NCBI RefSeq assembly: GCF_030372765.1
Contig: NZ_JAUCMW010000025.1
Span: forward strand, 1-64,000
Length of the DNA: 64,000 nucleotides
Direction: 5' to 3'
Source of the DNA: Labilibaculum sp. K2S
Lineage (GTDB): Bacteria > Bacteroidota > Bacteroidia > Bacteroidales > Marinifilaceae
Of this stretch, positions 18,144 through 27,442 are shown one piece after another; the first letter of the stretch is position 1; each line of letters starts with the position of its first letter. A program made the translations under genes and the position numbers. The notes under the pieces were generated by a model. It saw nothing but the letters and a program-made list of their open reading frames with translations, was not told the origin of the DNA and ran no database searches.

Positions 18144-19322
18144 ATGAGAATATTTATAATAGCCTTTTTTTTGATATTAAAATTGTGTTGCGCTTATAGT
18201 CTTGGAGCGTGTCTGCCATTATCAGACGATTCTAAAACAGATACAACAGCTCCTGAAATAATTCGGTTTGAATGCAAAGAAAGAACTTACAAAGATTCTG
18301 TATCGCTTTTTATAGACGTGAGAGATAATTTTGGAATAGGGGGCTTTATTTTGAAGACTTATGATGAGAAACCTGATTTGGAGGATAAGGAATGGGGTGA
18401 TTTTAAGCCATCTCATTTTTATTTTGATCAATATGGAACTTTTAATTTATTTCTTTGGGTAAAAGATACTTCTGGAAATATAAGTGAAAGTAAAATGTGC
18501 CGGGTGACTTATTATCCGTATGATGACGAAAGACCATTAATTACTGAATTCTCATGTCAGGAAACGGTATATGACAGTAAGCTTAGTTTTGATATTAGGG
18601 CAAGTGATAATATTGGCGTTGTAGGGTATTTTTTAGCTGCAAAAAGTGACATTTCAAACAAATGGACCTCAATAAAACCAGAAGTGCTTTTATTACCTGA
18701 TCCAGGATTTTACACCTGTTCCTTGTGGGTTAAGGATTACGCGGGCAATGTTAGTTATCCTAAAGTAGCAAATGTAGAATATATTCAGGATACCATAGCC
18801 CCCCAAATAATAAGGTTTGAATGTCCAAAAAATACAACTACTGAGACTATTCAGGTTAACGTATCAGCTGAAGATGATTTTGAGATTAAAAAGTATTATC
18901 TGGGCTTGCTCCAAGATTCAATAGTAATAACAGAAGAATGGACTGAACATGCACCTTATATTGTAAAACTGCCATCGTATGGAGATTATTCAATTGAAGT
19001 TAAAGCTGTTGATTGTGCCGGAAATATAAGTAAGATTGCTATGGCGAATGTCAACTATTCTGATATCGTGTTAAGTGAGAATAGTTTGACTAATTGTGAG
19101 ACGAAAATTTATCCGAATCCAACAAAGGGAAAAATAATTATTGATACAGATCGCAATCAAAACTATAGTGTTTTCAATTCATCAGGGATATTAGTTAAAA
19201 ATGGACGAATAGAAAGAGGATCAACTGAAATAAGCTTAATCGGCATGTCTTCTGGAGTTTATTCCTTTAAGTTAAATAGTAATAACAATATTGTCGTGAG
19301 AAAGATTATCAAAAACGATTAA
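18144..19322 (+). CDS. Secreted Ig-repeat protein with T9SS type A sorting domain
   Basis: About 392 residues; ATG at 18144 is preferred to the GTG just before it. A signal peptide is followed by three Ig-like repeats of about 95 residues, each opening with a phrase like APEIIRFEC or LITEFSCQE and closing with LWVKDTSGNIS, LWVKDYAGNVS or VKAVDCAGNIS. The C-terminal 75 residues are a type IX secretion sorting domain: IYPNPTKGKIIIDT, YSVFNSSGILVKNG, GVYSFKL and a basic end. The product is therefore exported across the outer membrane and surface-anchored or released. It lies directly upstream of the chaperone-usher-like operon, and its 3' half recurs as a pseudogene at 31.5 kb. Confidence 0.88.
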   Translation: MRIFIIAFFLILKLCCAYSLGACLPLSDDSKTDTTAPEIIRFECKERTYKDSVSLFIDVRDNFGIGGFILKTYDEKPDLEDKEWGDFKPSHFYFDQYGTFNLFLWVKDTSGNISESKMCRVTYYPYDDERPLITEFSCQETVYDSKLSFDIRASDNIGVVGYFLAAKSDISNKWTSIKPEVLLLPDPGFYTCSLWVKDYAGNVSYPKVANVEYIQDTIAPQIIRFECPKNTTTETIQVNVSAEDDFEIKKYYLGLLQDSIVITEEWTEHAPYIVKLPSYGDYSIEVKAVDCAGNISKIAMANVNYSDIVLSENSLTNCETKIYPNPTKGKIIIDTDRNQNYSVFNSSGILVKNGRIERGSTEISLIGMSSGVYSFKLNSNNNIVVRKIIKND

Positions 19323-19580
19323 ACTTATTTTAGTCTAACCGCTAACGTGTTTTAAAATATTAAAGCGTGGTAAAATCTGGTATGCTTGGATAAATGATAC
19401 TTGCTTTTACTAAAGGTATTGGAAAATAGATAAATGTAAGGATGTGTAGGTTTATGCGTTAGAGAAGTAATGTATTGTAATCTCTTTCATATAATGCATT
19501 TCAGGAAAATCAGGTAACATTACAGCAACTTAAAGTAGTGAGTTTAGTAAGAAAATTTTATTAATTAAAAATTAGGTGAT

Positions 19581-20117
19581 ATGAAAAAAATTAAATTACT
19601 AATGCTGGGTTTATTTACCTCCGCAGTTTCGGTGTATGCTCAAGATACACAGTCTGATAATCATACGTTAACAATTACTGTTCCGGAGGTAGCGATTTTG
19701 GATATTGAAGGGGGAAGTTCTATTTCATTGGGATACACAGCGCCTGTTGAAGCTGGTTTAGGAGTTGCCGGGGCAAGTAATTCTGATTTATGGTTGAATT
19801 ATTCTTCGATTAAATCATCGATTAATCCAACAAGAACAGTATCAGTTAAGCTAAGCGAAACTGTTGGAGGAGCAGATATAAAGTTAACCACCGGGGCCTA
19901 TTCAGGATCAGGAAGCGGAACCACAGGTACAGTTACTGGAGAAATAACCTTGTCAACTACTGATCAAACCATTGTTAGTGACATTGGAAGTTGTTATACC
20001 GGTGACGGTGTGAATAATGGTCATAATTTAACTTATAAGTTAGACGTTGGAGGAACATATGCTGACTTAGAAAAACTGACTACACCCGTAACCGTTACTT
20101 ATACAATATCAAATTAA
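19581..20117 (+). CDS. Small secreted subunit, major pilin-like candidate
   Basis: A 178-residue protein with a signal peptide (about 1-20, ending VYAQ). The mature chain starts with an alternating-hydrophobic strand, HTLTITVPEVAILDIEGG, is Gly/Ser/Thr-rich and beta-predicted, and ends with the strand PVTVTYTISN. The motif Y-T-G-x-G-x-x-N-G-H-N-L-x-Y-x-L before the end is shared with the gene at 23749. No family is recognised with certainty. As first gene of an operon with chaperone-like and usher-like products, followed by a strong hairpin, it is the best candidate for an abundant structural subunit. The role is inference; secretion is clear. Confidence 0.65.
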   Translation: MKKIKLLMLGLFTSAVSVYAQDTQSDNHTLTITVPEVAILDIEGGSSISLGYTAPVEAGLGVAGASNSDLWLNYSSIKSSINPTRTVSVKLSETVGGADIKLTTGAYSGSGSGTTGTVTGEITLSTTDQTIVSDIGSCYTGDGVNNGHNLTYKLDVGGTYADLEKLTTPVTVTYTISN

Positions 20118-20141
20118 AATCTACAGATAATTATAACGGAA

Positions 20142-20183
20142 TTCAGCGATTGCTGCACTTGCAATATAACAGCAATCGCTGAA
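20142..20183 (+). terminator. Perfect 14-bp stem-loop between subunit and chaperone genes
   Basis: TTCAGCGATTGCTG (20142-20155) pairs perfectly with CAGCAATCGCTGAA (20170-20183) around a 14-nt loop, and AATTTTG follows. It lies 24 bp after the subunit gene and 33 bp before the chaperone-like gene. The T-tract is weak, so a partial terminator or an mRNA-stabilising 3' structure fits best, allowing more subunit than assembly proteins to be made. Confidence 0.7.
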
Positions 20184-20216
20184 AATTTTGAGTCTATTTA
20201 ATATATTTTTTTGCAA

Positions 20217-21023
20217 ATGAAAAAGATTGTTTTATTCTTCTGCTTGATCAGTTCTTTATTTACGGGAGGAAATTTAAGAGCAAATGTGTGTGTGTTAAAT
20301 GGGCTTTCACATATTTACGATATTCAAAACAAAGAAATTTATACTGGGGTTATTGAGCTTAAAAATACAGGAACCAAACTTCAGCGGTTAAATGCGTTTA
20401 CAACGGACTATACATATAATGCAAAAGGGGAATCGTTTTATGAACAAGGGAATAATGAGAGATCTAATATTACATGGCTTGAGTTGGGAGCGAATCATGT
20501 GGAAATTGAACCAGGAGATACGTATTACCTTACATTTAGAATTAGCACGCCGGATGAAATTAGATTGCCTGGAAGTTTTTGGAGTGTGGTGATGATTGAA
20601 CCTGTTGAGGATATTGATATTAATTCCATTGATCGAAATGCTGGTGTAGGAGTGCGCTCTATGGTAAGATATGCCGTACAGGTAATCTGCAATAACCTAA
20701 AGAATGCTAAATCGAGTTTGCTTTTTGAAAGAGCTAAATTAAAAAAGGGAAATGAAAGACTTTTATATGTTGATTTAATCAACAATGGAGAGTTGTATCA
20801 CAAAACTTTGATAAAGATTGAGTTTTACGATCCAAAATCCGGAGAGTTATTGTTAGAGAAAGAGTCGGCAAAACAAAGTATCCACCCAAATAATTCAAGG
20901 AGATTTTATGTTGATATTTCAGATATTCCATCGGGAAAATATACATCTGTTATTTTGGCAAAATGTGATGATGAAAATGTTTTTGGTGTTAATGCAGACT
21001 TTATTATTGGTGGGATAAATTAG
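20217..21023 (+). CDS. Periplasmic two-Ig-domain chaperone-like protein
   Basis: About 268 residues; ATG at 20217 is used, because the frame's earlier start is only a TTG. The signal peptide is about residues 1-22. The first domain (about 25-150) reads like a PapD/Fn3-type beta-sandwich: YTGVIELKNTG, then SNITWLELG, then VEIEPGDTYYLTFRI and a P-G-S-F-W-S-V-V-M-I strand. The second (about 165-265) is another sandwich ending SGKYTSVILAKCDD with a F-I-I strand. This order matches two-domain fimbrial chaperones and also the extracellular part of DUF916/WxL-interacting proteins, but without a C-terminal membrane helix. It probably binds the small subunits in the periplasm. The assignment rests on fold-like patterns and context. 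Confidence 0.6.
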   Translation: MKKIVLFFCLISSLFTGGNLRANVCVLNGLSHIYDIQNKEIYTGVIELKNTGTKLQRLNAFTTDYTYNAKGESFYEQGNNERSNITWLELGANHVEIEPGDTYYLTFRISTPDEIRLPGSFWSVVMIEPVEDIDINSIDRNAGVGVRSMVRYAVQVICNNLKNAKSSLLFERAKLKKGNERLLYVDLINNGELYHKTLIKIEFYDPKSGELLLEKESAKQSIHPNNSRRFYVDISDIPSGKYTSVILAKCDDENVFGVNADFIIGGIN

Positions 21024-21082
21024 ATCTATTGTGTAAGTGCATTGAATGGTTGTGTGTGATAGGTCGAATCCATTTTTAATCC

Positions 21083-23752
21083 ATGAAAATTTACAGATAT
21101 TTTACAATTATTTTATTGTTTCATACTTGCATTTGTTTTAGTCAAGATATTAAAATTAGAAAATTAAATTCATTTCCTATTGAACAACAACCAGGAGAAA
21201 CATTTTCAATTCGATTAATGGTAATAAATAATTCCTCTGCAAATGATGTTTTTAAATGTCATGTAAAATTGGAGTTTCCTAATGGTTGGCACAAAATAAT
21301 TGGACCAGATGTTATTGAACTCACAAAGAATGAAGAAAAACTACTATTACTTAACCTTCAATCTTCGGGTAATGCTTTAGTCGGAAACTACAATGTGAAG
21401 ATTCGATTATTTAATGATTCTGGGGAAGAATTGGCTTCTGAAAATATTGAATGTTCTATAAAAAAACGAATTAGTTTTGGTGTTAAATCTTGGGATATAG
21501 AAAAATATTATCATAGTGGAGATACTATATGGACTCAGTTTCAAATTGAAAATACTGGTAATTGTGCGATTATAGCTAACATTGAAACGGTTAATTGCAG
21601 CTATTTAGGTAAGAGTAATATAGATTTTGAGCTTGATTCTATTCGGAAAATTCCAATTTGTATTCCTTTACCTTCTGATATTTTAGTACCAATTCAGTAT
21701 AGTTTTAGTATTATTCTGCAGTACAAGGATGGGTGCAGGTATATTAGTAAAACAATTAAAGTTTTGCCATTGAATAAAGTAAAATTATTTGACACTAAGA
21801 GTTTCCCCATTTCATTTGGGTTAAATGCAATAAACGAAAGAAATGCTTCTGTTTGGAGATATGGAAGTCAGTTTGAATTGTTTTCGGTTAGACCTATAGA
21901 AATTTTTGAGAATCATTTTCTTGATTTTAGTTCACGAGGGCCCAATAGGTTTAGGAAATCTGTTTTGGGTCAAATGGATGAGCATTTTGTAAATTATAAA
22001 AATAAATTTGCGGAAGTAAAAATAGGTGATCAAATATTTTCCAGTTCCCGATTAACCGAATTTGTAAGATCAGGAAGAGGTGTAAATACAAGGTTTGATT
22101 TTAAGAAATTTGAGTTTGGAGGTTTTTATAATACCCCAAGATTTTTTAAAAAAATTAATGAAGAATATTCATTTTACACAAAATACAAAGGAGCAGATAC
22201 ATATGAAATTGAAACTGTTTATTTATCAAAAAAGATTGATAAAGAACATAATGAATTGTTTTCAGCCATATTGAGATCAACATTAAGTAATAATTTTAAT
22301 ATGGAATCAGAGATTTCTTACGGAAAATCCTTTTCAAAAGATGGAATTGGTTTCCTGTATACAGGAAGATATTCATCAAAAAAGTTAAAGGGAAATTCGA
22401 CGTTTATTTATTCTTCTCAAAATTATCCGGGCTATTATCAAAACTCCTTTTTTTGTAATGCAAATTTAAGCTATCGAATTACTAAGGGATCAACTATTGC
22501 TTTATTAGCTCGACGTGATGAACAAAATTCTAAAAGAGATACACTTTTAGGACAAGCACCTCTGACTAAGAATGTTATGCTCAGGTATGGTTATGATTCT
22601 TCAATTGATTCGCGTTTCACTTTCCAAGTAACACTTCAAGAAAGGAAAGATCGATTAGAGGAGGTTAAGTTTGATTATTCAGAAAAATATTCAAGATTAG
22701 GATATTGGAAGAGATTTGGACAGTTTGATTTAGAGGTTTATACAAGGTCGGGTTATTATAAAAATAATTTAACAGGTTTAAATGGCTATATGTTTTCATT
22801 TGAAAGTGAACTCGGATTTAAAAATAAATATGGGAGTTTACGAGGAGGAATCAGTTATGAAAATAGTCGAAAATATAGTGAGATTCATTCGCAGGATTTA
22901 ATTTACGATCTGACTTTAAATATGAATTTAGGGAAAAAGGCAAATTGTCGTTTTAATTATCGTAATGCATTTTCACCTGAAGAATATTATCGAAATAGAA
23001 GCTTTTTAGATTTCAATTTAAATGTACAATTTGGCAAAGGAACTAGTTTGGAATTATTTGGAAATCATTCAATTGTTAGTAAATCATTTAATGATCGAAA
23101 TATTGCATTTGGTGTGAAATTGAGAAAAACGTTTAATATCCATATAAATAAAAAGAATGATTTTGGTTTCGTAATTGGTTGTATTGATAATTATGGTGCA
23201 GAAAGTGTTGAAGGGATAGTCTTATATATGAATGGTCACGTTGCAATAACTGATAAGGAGGGTTTTTTCAAGTTTGTAAATTTATCACCTGGTACTTATG
23301 ATCTCCTAATTGATAAAACATCCATTGCAATTCAAGATATACCAATTTCAAAAATGCCAATAAAGGTTGTTGTACATAAAGGAGGAAATCGGGTTCAGTT
23401 TGGGATTACTAAATCAGCTAAACTATCGTGTAATTTTTATTTAAATGGAGAAAAGGGAATACTTTCAGGAATATTGGCTGAGATATATGAGGGAGTGATG
23501 GTAGAACTAAGCAATGGTACAGATAAGATTCAAAAATTTGCAAAAGGACGAGATGAACTTGTGTTTAATAAAATAACACCAGGGGTTTGGAAAGTAAAAG
23601 CATCGTATGTAGGTGATCGTTTTAATGTAAGATTTTTAACTGATGAAAAATTTTTAACTATTGAACCAGGAGGGAATCACGAATTTGCAATAAAGTTATT
23701 TTATGAAGATAATAAAGTCAAGTTTATGCAAAATAAAATTAATATAGAATGA
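21083..23752 (+). CDS. Usher-like outer-membrane beta-barrel protein
   Basis: An 889-residue protein with a signal peptide (1-20). Two Ig-like domains (about 25-130 and 135-235) carry phrases such as FSIRLMVINNSS and GDTIWTQFQIENTG. A region from about 245 to 700 is rich in alternating aromatic/polar strands (FEFGGFYNTPRFF; YTGRYSSKKLKGNSTFIYSS) typical of large outer-membrane barrels. Two small beta domains close it; the first resembles carboxypeptidase-regulatory domains (ITDKEGFFKFVNLSPGTYDL). Size and layout (soluble domain, barrel, two C-terminal domains) resemble ushers, but no usher signature was recognised. The stop overlaps the next start by 4 bp (ATGA), implying translational coupling. 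Confidence 0.6.
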   Translation: MKIYRYFTIILLFHTCICFSQDIKIRKLNSFPIEQQPGETFSIRLMVINNSSANDVFKCHVKLEFPNGWHKIIGPDVIELTKNEEKLLLLNLQSSGNALVGNYNVKIRLFNDSGEELASENIECSIKKRISFGVKSWDIEKYYHSGDTIWTQFQIENTGNCAIIANIETVNCSYLGKSNIDFELDSIRKIPICIPLPSDILVPIQYSFSIILQYKDGCRYISKTIKVLPLNKVKLFDTKSFPISFGLNAINERNASVWRYGSQFELFSVRPIEIFENHFLDFSSRGPNRFRKSVLGQMDEHFVNYKNKFAEVKIGDQIFSSSRLTEFVRSGRGVNTRFDFKKFEFGGFYNTPRFFKKINEEYSFYTKYKGADTYEIETVYLSKKIDKEHNELFSAILRSTLSNNFNMESEISYGKSFSKDGIGFLYTGRYSSKKLKGNSTFIYSSQNYPGYYQNSFFCNANLSYRITKGSTIALLARRDEQNSKRDTLLGQAPLTKNVMLRYGYDSSIDSRFTFQVTLQERKDRLEEVKFDYSEKYSRLGYWKRFGQFDLEVYTRSGYYKNNLTGLNGYMFSFESELGFKNKYGSLRGGISYENSRKYSEIHSQDLIYDLTLNMNLGKKANCRFNYRNAFSPEEYYRNRSFLDFNLNVQFGKGTSLELFGNHSIVSKSFNDRNIAFGVKLRKTFNIHINKKNDFGFVIGCIDNYGAESVEGIVLYMNGHVAITDKEGFFKFVNLSPGTYDLLIDKTSIAIQDIPISKMPIKVVVHKGGNRVQFGITKSAKLSCNFYLNGEKGILSGILAEIYEGVMVELSNGTDKIQKFAKGRDELVFNKITPGVWKVKASYVGDRFNVRFLTDEKFLTIEPGGNHEFAIKLFYEDNKVKFMQNKINIE

Positions 23753-24282
23753 TGTTGAAAATTGCAGTTTTAGCTACTCTTTTTTGGATAACACCATTGC
23801 TTCTCATAGGGCAGACGTCAGATGAGCATATAATTCGTGTTAGACTACAAGAAATATCAATTGTTGATATAGAACCAAGTGGTGATTTTACGATCAGCCT
23901 GGAAACACCAACGGAAGCTGGGCGGAAAATGAAAAGTAATGTGAATAGTTCGAAATGGATTAATTATACTGTTAGTAAAAAGAATGCCAGTAATGCTGGA
24001 AGTATATCCGCACAAATAGTAGGTGTTATTCCAGAAGGAATAGATTTGATTTTAAATGTGGGATCGGCTCAAGGAGGAGGAGGGGAGACTGGAATAGCTA
24101 TTGGAGAAATAGAATTAAGCTCTTTACCTACCGAAATTATATCTGGAATAGGCGCTTCATATACTGGGTCGGGACAAGGAAATGGGCATAACTTAAGCTA
24201 TGAGTTGAGAGTGTCTGATTATAATAATCTTTCTAAGGTTGAATCAGAAGTTGTTACGGTTATGTTTACAATTAGTCAATGA
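23749..24282 (+). CDS. Second small secreted subunit, paralogue of 19581 product
   Basis: A 177-residue protein with a signal peptide (about 1-22, ending LIGQ). It is alignable with the first subunit: HIIRVRLQEISIVDIEPSG versus HTLTITVPEVAILDIEGG near the N-terminus, I-G-A-S-Y-T-G-x-G-x-G-N-G-H-N-L-S-Y-E-L late, and a final strand VVTVMFTISQ versus PVTVTYTISN. Start and stop both overlap neighbours by 4 bp, so it is made in step with the usher-like protein and the third subunit. A minor, adaptor or tip subunit is a plausible role by analogy with pilus operons. Confidence 0.6.
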   Translation: MMLKIAVLATLFWITPLLLIGQTSDEHIIRVRLQEISIVDIEPSGDFTISLETPTEAGRKMKSNVNSSKWINYTVSKKNASNAGSISAQIVGVIPEGIDLILNVGSAQGGGGETGIAIGEIELSSLPTEIISGIGASYTGSGQGNGHNLSYELRVSDYNNLSKVESEVVTVMFTISQ

Positions 24283-24779
24283 TGAAGAATATAAAATTTT
24301 TGATACTCCTGTTATTTTGTTTTGAGACAGAATTGTCACTTTGTCAGTCGGTTACTTCTACGGGTAAATGGAATTTCAAAGTTGCCACATCGGATATAAT
24401 AGATGCAGGATTGGATTATAATGAAATATATGAAAGTTCTGCTCAGAAGGTTAGAATAGAGATTTCAAATGGAATTTGGAAAGAATATGTGGGATACGAT
24501 TGGACTGTTAATATAAAAAAAGTAGATGATAATTGGGATTCTAGCTTAAAGATTTATGCAAGAAGAACGGATGATGGAAAGCCTGCCAATAATTCTTATG
24601 AAACTTATGTTATTGGAGGGGAGAGTTATATTGAAATTACAGATTTTAGCACTTATTTTTTTTCGGGATTAAGAGGCAGTACTAAAATAAAAATTCAATT
24701 TAAGGTAGAAGGTGTTTCAGTATTGATTCCTGTAGATACTTATACGACCAACATTGTATATACGGTAACATCACCGTGA
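24279..24779 (+). CDS. Third small secreted protein of the operon
   Basis: A 166-residue protein with a signal peptide (about 1-22, ending LSLCQS). The mature part is beta-predicted with many Tyr and Trp (WNFKVATSDIIDAGLDYNEIYE; VGYDWTVNIKKVDDNWD) and ends with a strand NIVYTVTSP, resembling the last strands of the two paralogous subunits. Overall similarity to them is otherwise weak. It ends the operon, starting 4 bp inside the previous gene. As an unlike last gene it may be a tip or anchor component; this is inference from position. Confidence 0.5.
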   Translation: MMKNIKFLILLLFCFETELSLCQSVTSTGKWNFKVATSDIIDAGLDYNEIYESSAQKVRIEISNGIWKEYVGYDWTVNIKKVDDNWDSSLKIYARRTDDGKPANNSYETYVIGGESYIEITDFSTYFFSGLRGSTKIKIQFKVEGVSVLIPVDTYTTNIVYTVTSP

Positions 24780-25429
24780 TGAATTGTTTTCATTTTGAAT
24801 ATTTACTAAAAAACAAGACATGAACATTCGAATTGATTTCTTACTTCACACGAAATTACAATACATAGGAGTGTGTGAATATGGTTAAGAGATTCATTCA
24901 TATATTTTGGAGAAATAAGAGTGCCATCTGGGAAAGGATCTTATTTCAAACCACTGATTTATTCCTGTTGATACCGCGATCGCATAACTTGTAATAAAAT
25001 GTAACAAAATTAATAGGTGTATGAAATATTGTGTAGTGTGTTGTTTCGAACTTTCCAGTGGCTCTTGTGTATATTGGTTAATATACAATTAAATATTATG
25101 CACTTGTCAATAATTTTTTAAGAGTGAAATAATTGTTGAAATGAGGAGGGAGTCTTTAATTAATTATGATGAAATTTTGCTGACAGCCAGTTAAGTAAGA
25201 CTCCCTTTTTTTGACTGATTGAATTTCTAGCATCTATTCAGATCAGATATAAAAAATTGGGCAGGTGCTATAAAATTTGAATATTCAGACATGAGAATAG
25301 TAAGAAAGTTGAGATGAAAAAACACGGGAGAAAGGTTAAAAGTATATTTAAATGTGGACTGTAGTATATCACAATTATCTTATTGTATTTTGACAATCAA
25401 AATAATATAAACGTATTCCAAATTTAGTC
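24780..25429. other. Non-coding gap after the chaperone-usher-like operon
   Basis: No supported gene lies in these 650 bp; two ORFs of fewer than 40 codons (from 24821 and 24881) resemble nothing known. A terminator-like structure is present at 25148-25212, and the stretch before 25430 is A+T-rich. Confidence 0.6.
25148..25212 (+). terminator. Rho-independent terminator candidate
   Basis: GGGAGTCTT (25148-25156) pairs with AAGACTCCC (25197-25205), followed directly by seven T. The loop is long (40 nt), but stem and T-tract are well formed. It probably ends transcripts arriving from the operon, 370 bp upstream. Confidence 0.6.
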
Positions 25430-25453
25430 ATGTATTATTTAAAATTGAAAAGA

Positions 25454-27211
25454 ATGAAAAAGTTAGAGAGTATTGTATACGCAAAAGGAAACCCCTCAAT
25501 TAAAAGAATTGGTTTTTTTCTTTTGATATTATTACCCTTAATCGGATTCTTTGGATGCAACAATGATTCCGATAATCCGACAGAAGAAAAAGTTGGTGTT
25601 GTTATTCAGGAGGGAGATGAGAGCCGTATTAGTACTGATAATGCCGGAGTTGTTTCGACAAGAAATGAGGAAAAAACACCGTCGTTGAATAGTATCTCGA
25701 AAAGTACTGGTAGTGAGCCGGTGAGTGATATGCCATTGGTTTTGGTAGCTGAGGTTGATGCTCTAACCTACAATGGAACGATAATGAGGTCGACACATGT
25801 CTGTTTAAACGGCGATTACGCATATGTATCGTACAATTACGAAGGAGATACCTATTTAGGAGCAGTAGATATGATTGATATATCAGATCCGTACACGCCA
25901 AAACTATTAGCCAGCGCAGTATTTACTGATACCGATATTAGTTCCATTGCCTATTCAAACGGTGTGCTTTATTTAGCCGGAGCCAGAGAGTTTATTGATG
26001 GGGAGGATTCAAATCCTGCGGTACTGTTAAAAATGACTTTAAATGACGGTAAGTTAACCGATGATATAGACCTTATTGATATGCCAGGCTATGTTGGAAC
26101 CGATGTTGCAATTGGTGACAATTACGTTTATGGAGTGTCGGGCGATAATGGAATACTGGGTGCATACAGTTACAGTGATAATACAATGGCAGCAAGTGTT
26201 ACTATAAGCGATTTGCAATCCGTTGGTGTTAACAACGGTCAAGTGGTTATTTTACAAAACGGAGCAATACAGGTTTTTAATGCATCAAACTTGAGCCAAG
26301 ATCTGAAATTTGTAACAAGTTCGGATGTGCCGGATTCCAAACGTACCATTGACTTTTATGGATCAAGCGTATTCGCTGCAGAAGGTGCATCTGGGACAGG
26401 TATTTATAGCTTGTTGACAGGAGAAAAACTAAATACAATACCTGTAGCTGATGCCACAGGTTTGGATCTGGTGGCTAACGAGATTGTAACAAATGCTGTT
26501 TCGGTAAACGACCAGCATATATTTGTTGCCAACGGTGGCGTTGGGGTTTCTGTATTAAAAATTAATTCAGAAAGTATAACAGACCTAACCGATTTCGGTA
26601 GTCTTGATTTGGATGGTTCATCTAATTTTGTAAAAAGTGAAGACGACCTTGTTTTTGTTGCTGACGGGTTTGGTGGTTTAAAGATTTTAAAGATGGTAAC
26701 AGCCGAAGATGCACCAGTTGCTGGTAGTGGCTCGTGTGATAATTGTACATCTTACCCATCATATAGCGGCGGAAGTTGGTTGAACGTTAACAGTGGAGAA
26801 ACCTTGGCATATAATGGATCTGCAAGTCTTGCTGGTATAAATGTTAATGAATCTCTTACCTGGTGTGGGTCCCTTGCTGTAAGTGAGCAGTTAAATATAA
26901 ACAGTGGCGGCACCTTTGTAATGTGCGGAGCACTTTCTTTTGGAGCTCAATACAAAACCATGTTCATTAATACTGATGCTAAGTTAGATCTTTATGGAAC
27001 CCTTACAGTTTTTGGTAATTTAACACTTCAGCCTAACTCTACACTTGAGGCAGAGGGAAGTATAACGATAATGGGTGATCTTTTATGTGAGCCAGGATCG
27101 AATATCAATTTTACTGGCAGTGGTTCAACCTTAACAATTATGGGAAATGTAACAAACAGAGGAGTTAACGTTATCGGTACATATACCGACACCTATAATA
27201 AGTTGAACTAA
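25454..27211 (+). CDS. LVIVD-type beta-propeller lipoprotein
   Basis: The frame opens at 25430, but ATG at 25454 (MKKLESI) better suits a lipoprotein signal. After a hydrophobic helix the lipobox IGFFGC precedes N-N-D-S-D, so the Cys (residue 35 from this start) is probably lipidated. Residues about 90-420 carry repeats of the LVIVD/beta-propeller kind: GDYAYVSYNYEGDTYLGAVD, MIDISDPYTPKLLASA, DNYVYGVSG and VFVADGFGGLKIL. The C-terminal 150 residues (from CDNCTSYPSYSGGSW) are short repeated strands around N-S-G-G-T-F, like a small beta-helix. Location is the outer membrane or periplasm; function is unknown. A broken paralogue lies at 47981-48387. Confidence 0.75.
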   Translation: MKKLESIVYAKGNPSIKRIGFFLLILLPLIGFFGCNNDSDNPTEEKVGVVIQEGDESRISTDNAGVVSTRNEEKTPSLNSISKSTGSEPVSDMPLVLVAEVDALTYNGTIMRSTHVCLNGDYAYVSYNYEGDTYLGAVDMIDISDPYTPKLLASAVFTDTDISSIAYSNGVLYLAGAREFIDGEDSNPAVLLKMTLNDGKLTDDIDLIDMPGYVGTDVAIGDNYVYGVSGDNGILGAYSYSDNTMAASVTISDLQSVGVNNGQVVILQNGAIQVFNASNLSQDLKFVTSSDVPDSKRTIDFYGSSVFAAEGASGTGIYSLLTGEKLNTIPVADATGLDLVANEIVTNAVSVNDQHIFVANGGVGVSVLKINSESITDLTDFGSLDLDGSSNFVKSEDDLVFVADGFGGLKILKMVTAEDAPVAGSGSCDNCTSYPSYSGGSWLNVNSGETLAYNGSASLAGINVNESLTWCGSLAVSEQLNINSGGTFVMCGALSFGAQYKTMFINTDAKLDLYGTLTVFGNLTLQPNSTLEAEGSITIMGDLLCEPGSNINFTGSGSTLTIMGNVTNRGVNVIGTYTDTYNKLN

Positions 27212-27245
27212 AGAAATCAAGAAACAAAGATCTAATGATTGTATT

Positions 27246-27288
27246 AATTGAAATAAAAATTCTGACACAAAGAGTTTTTATTTCAATT
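27246..27288. terminator. Near-perfect 18-bp hairpin, bidirectional terminator candidate
   Basis: AATTGAAATAAAAATTCT pairs with AGAGTTTTTATTTCAATT with one mismatch and a 7-nt loop, 35 bp after the lipoprotein stop. The stem itself provides the T-rich arm, so it could act on either strand. Confidence 0.6.
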
Positions 27289-27442
27289 ATCTCGTCCTGA
27301 AAAGGGTTGACTTTTACATCATGTAAGTATTATAAATAATAAAAAAAAGATTGCTGAGTGTAAGTTGGAATGATAATGATTTATTCAATGTCATAGTAGA
27401 AATATGCAGATACAGCTCATTATACTAGAATTAAGAGTACGT

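Noticed and set aside
24821..24994. Two short ORFs (from 24821 and 24881) after the usher-like operon
   Set aside because: Each is under 40 codons, with no signal peptide, no family likeness and no conserved context.
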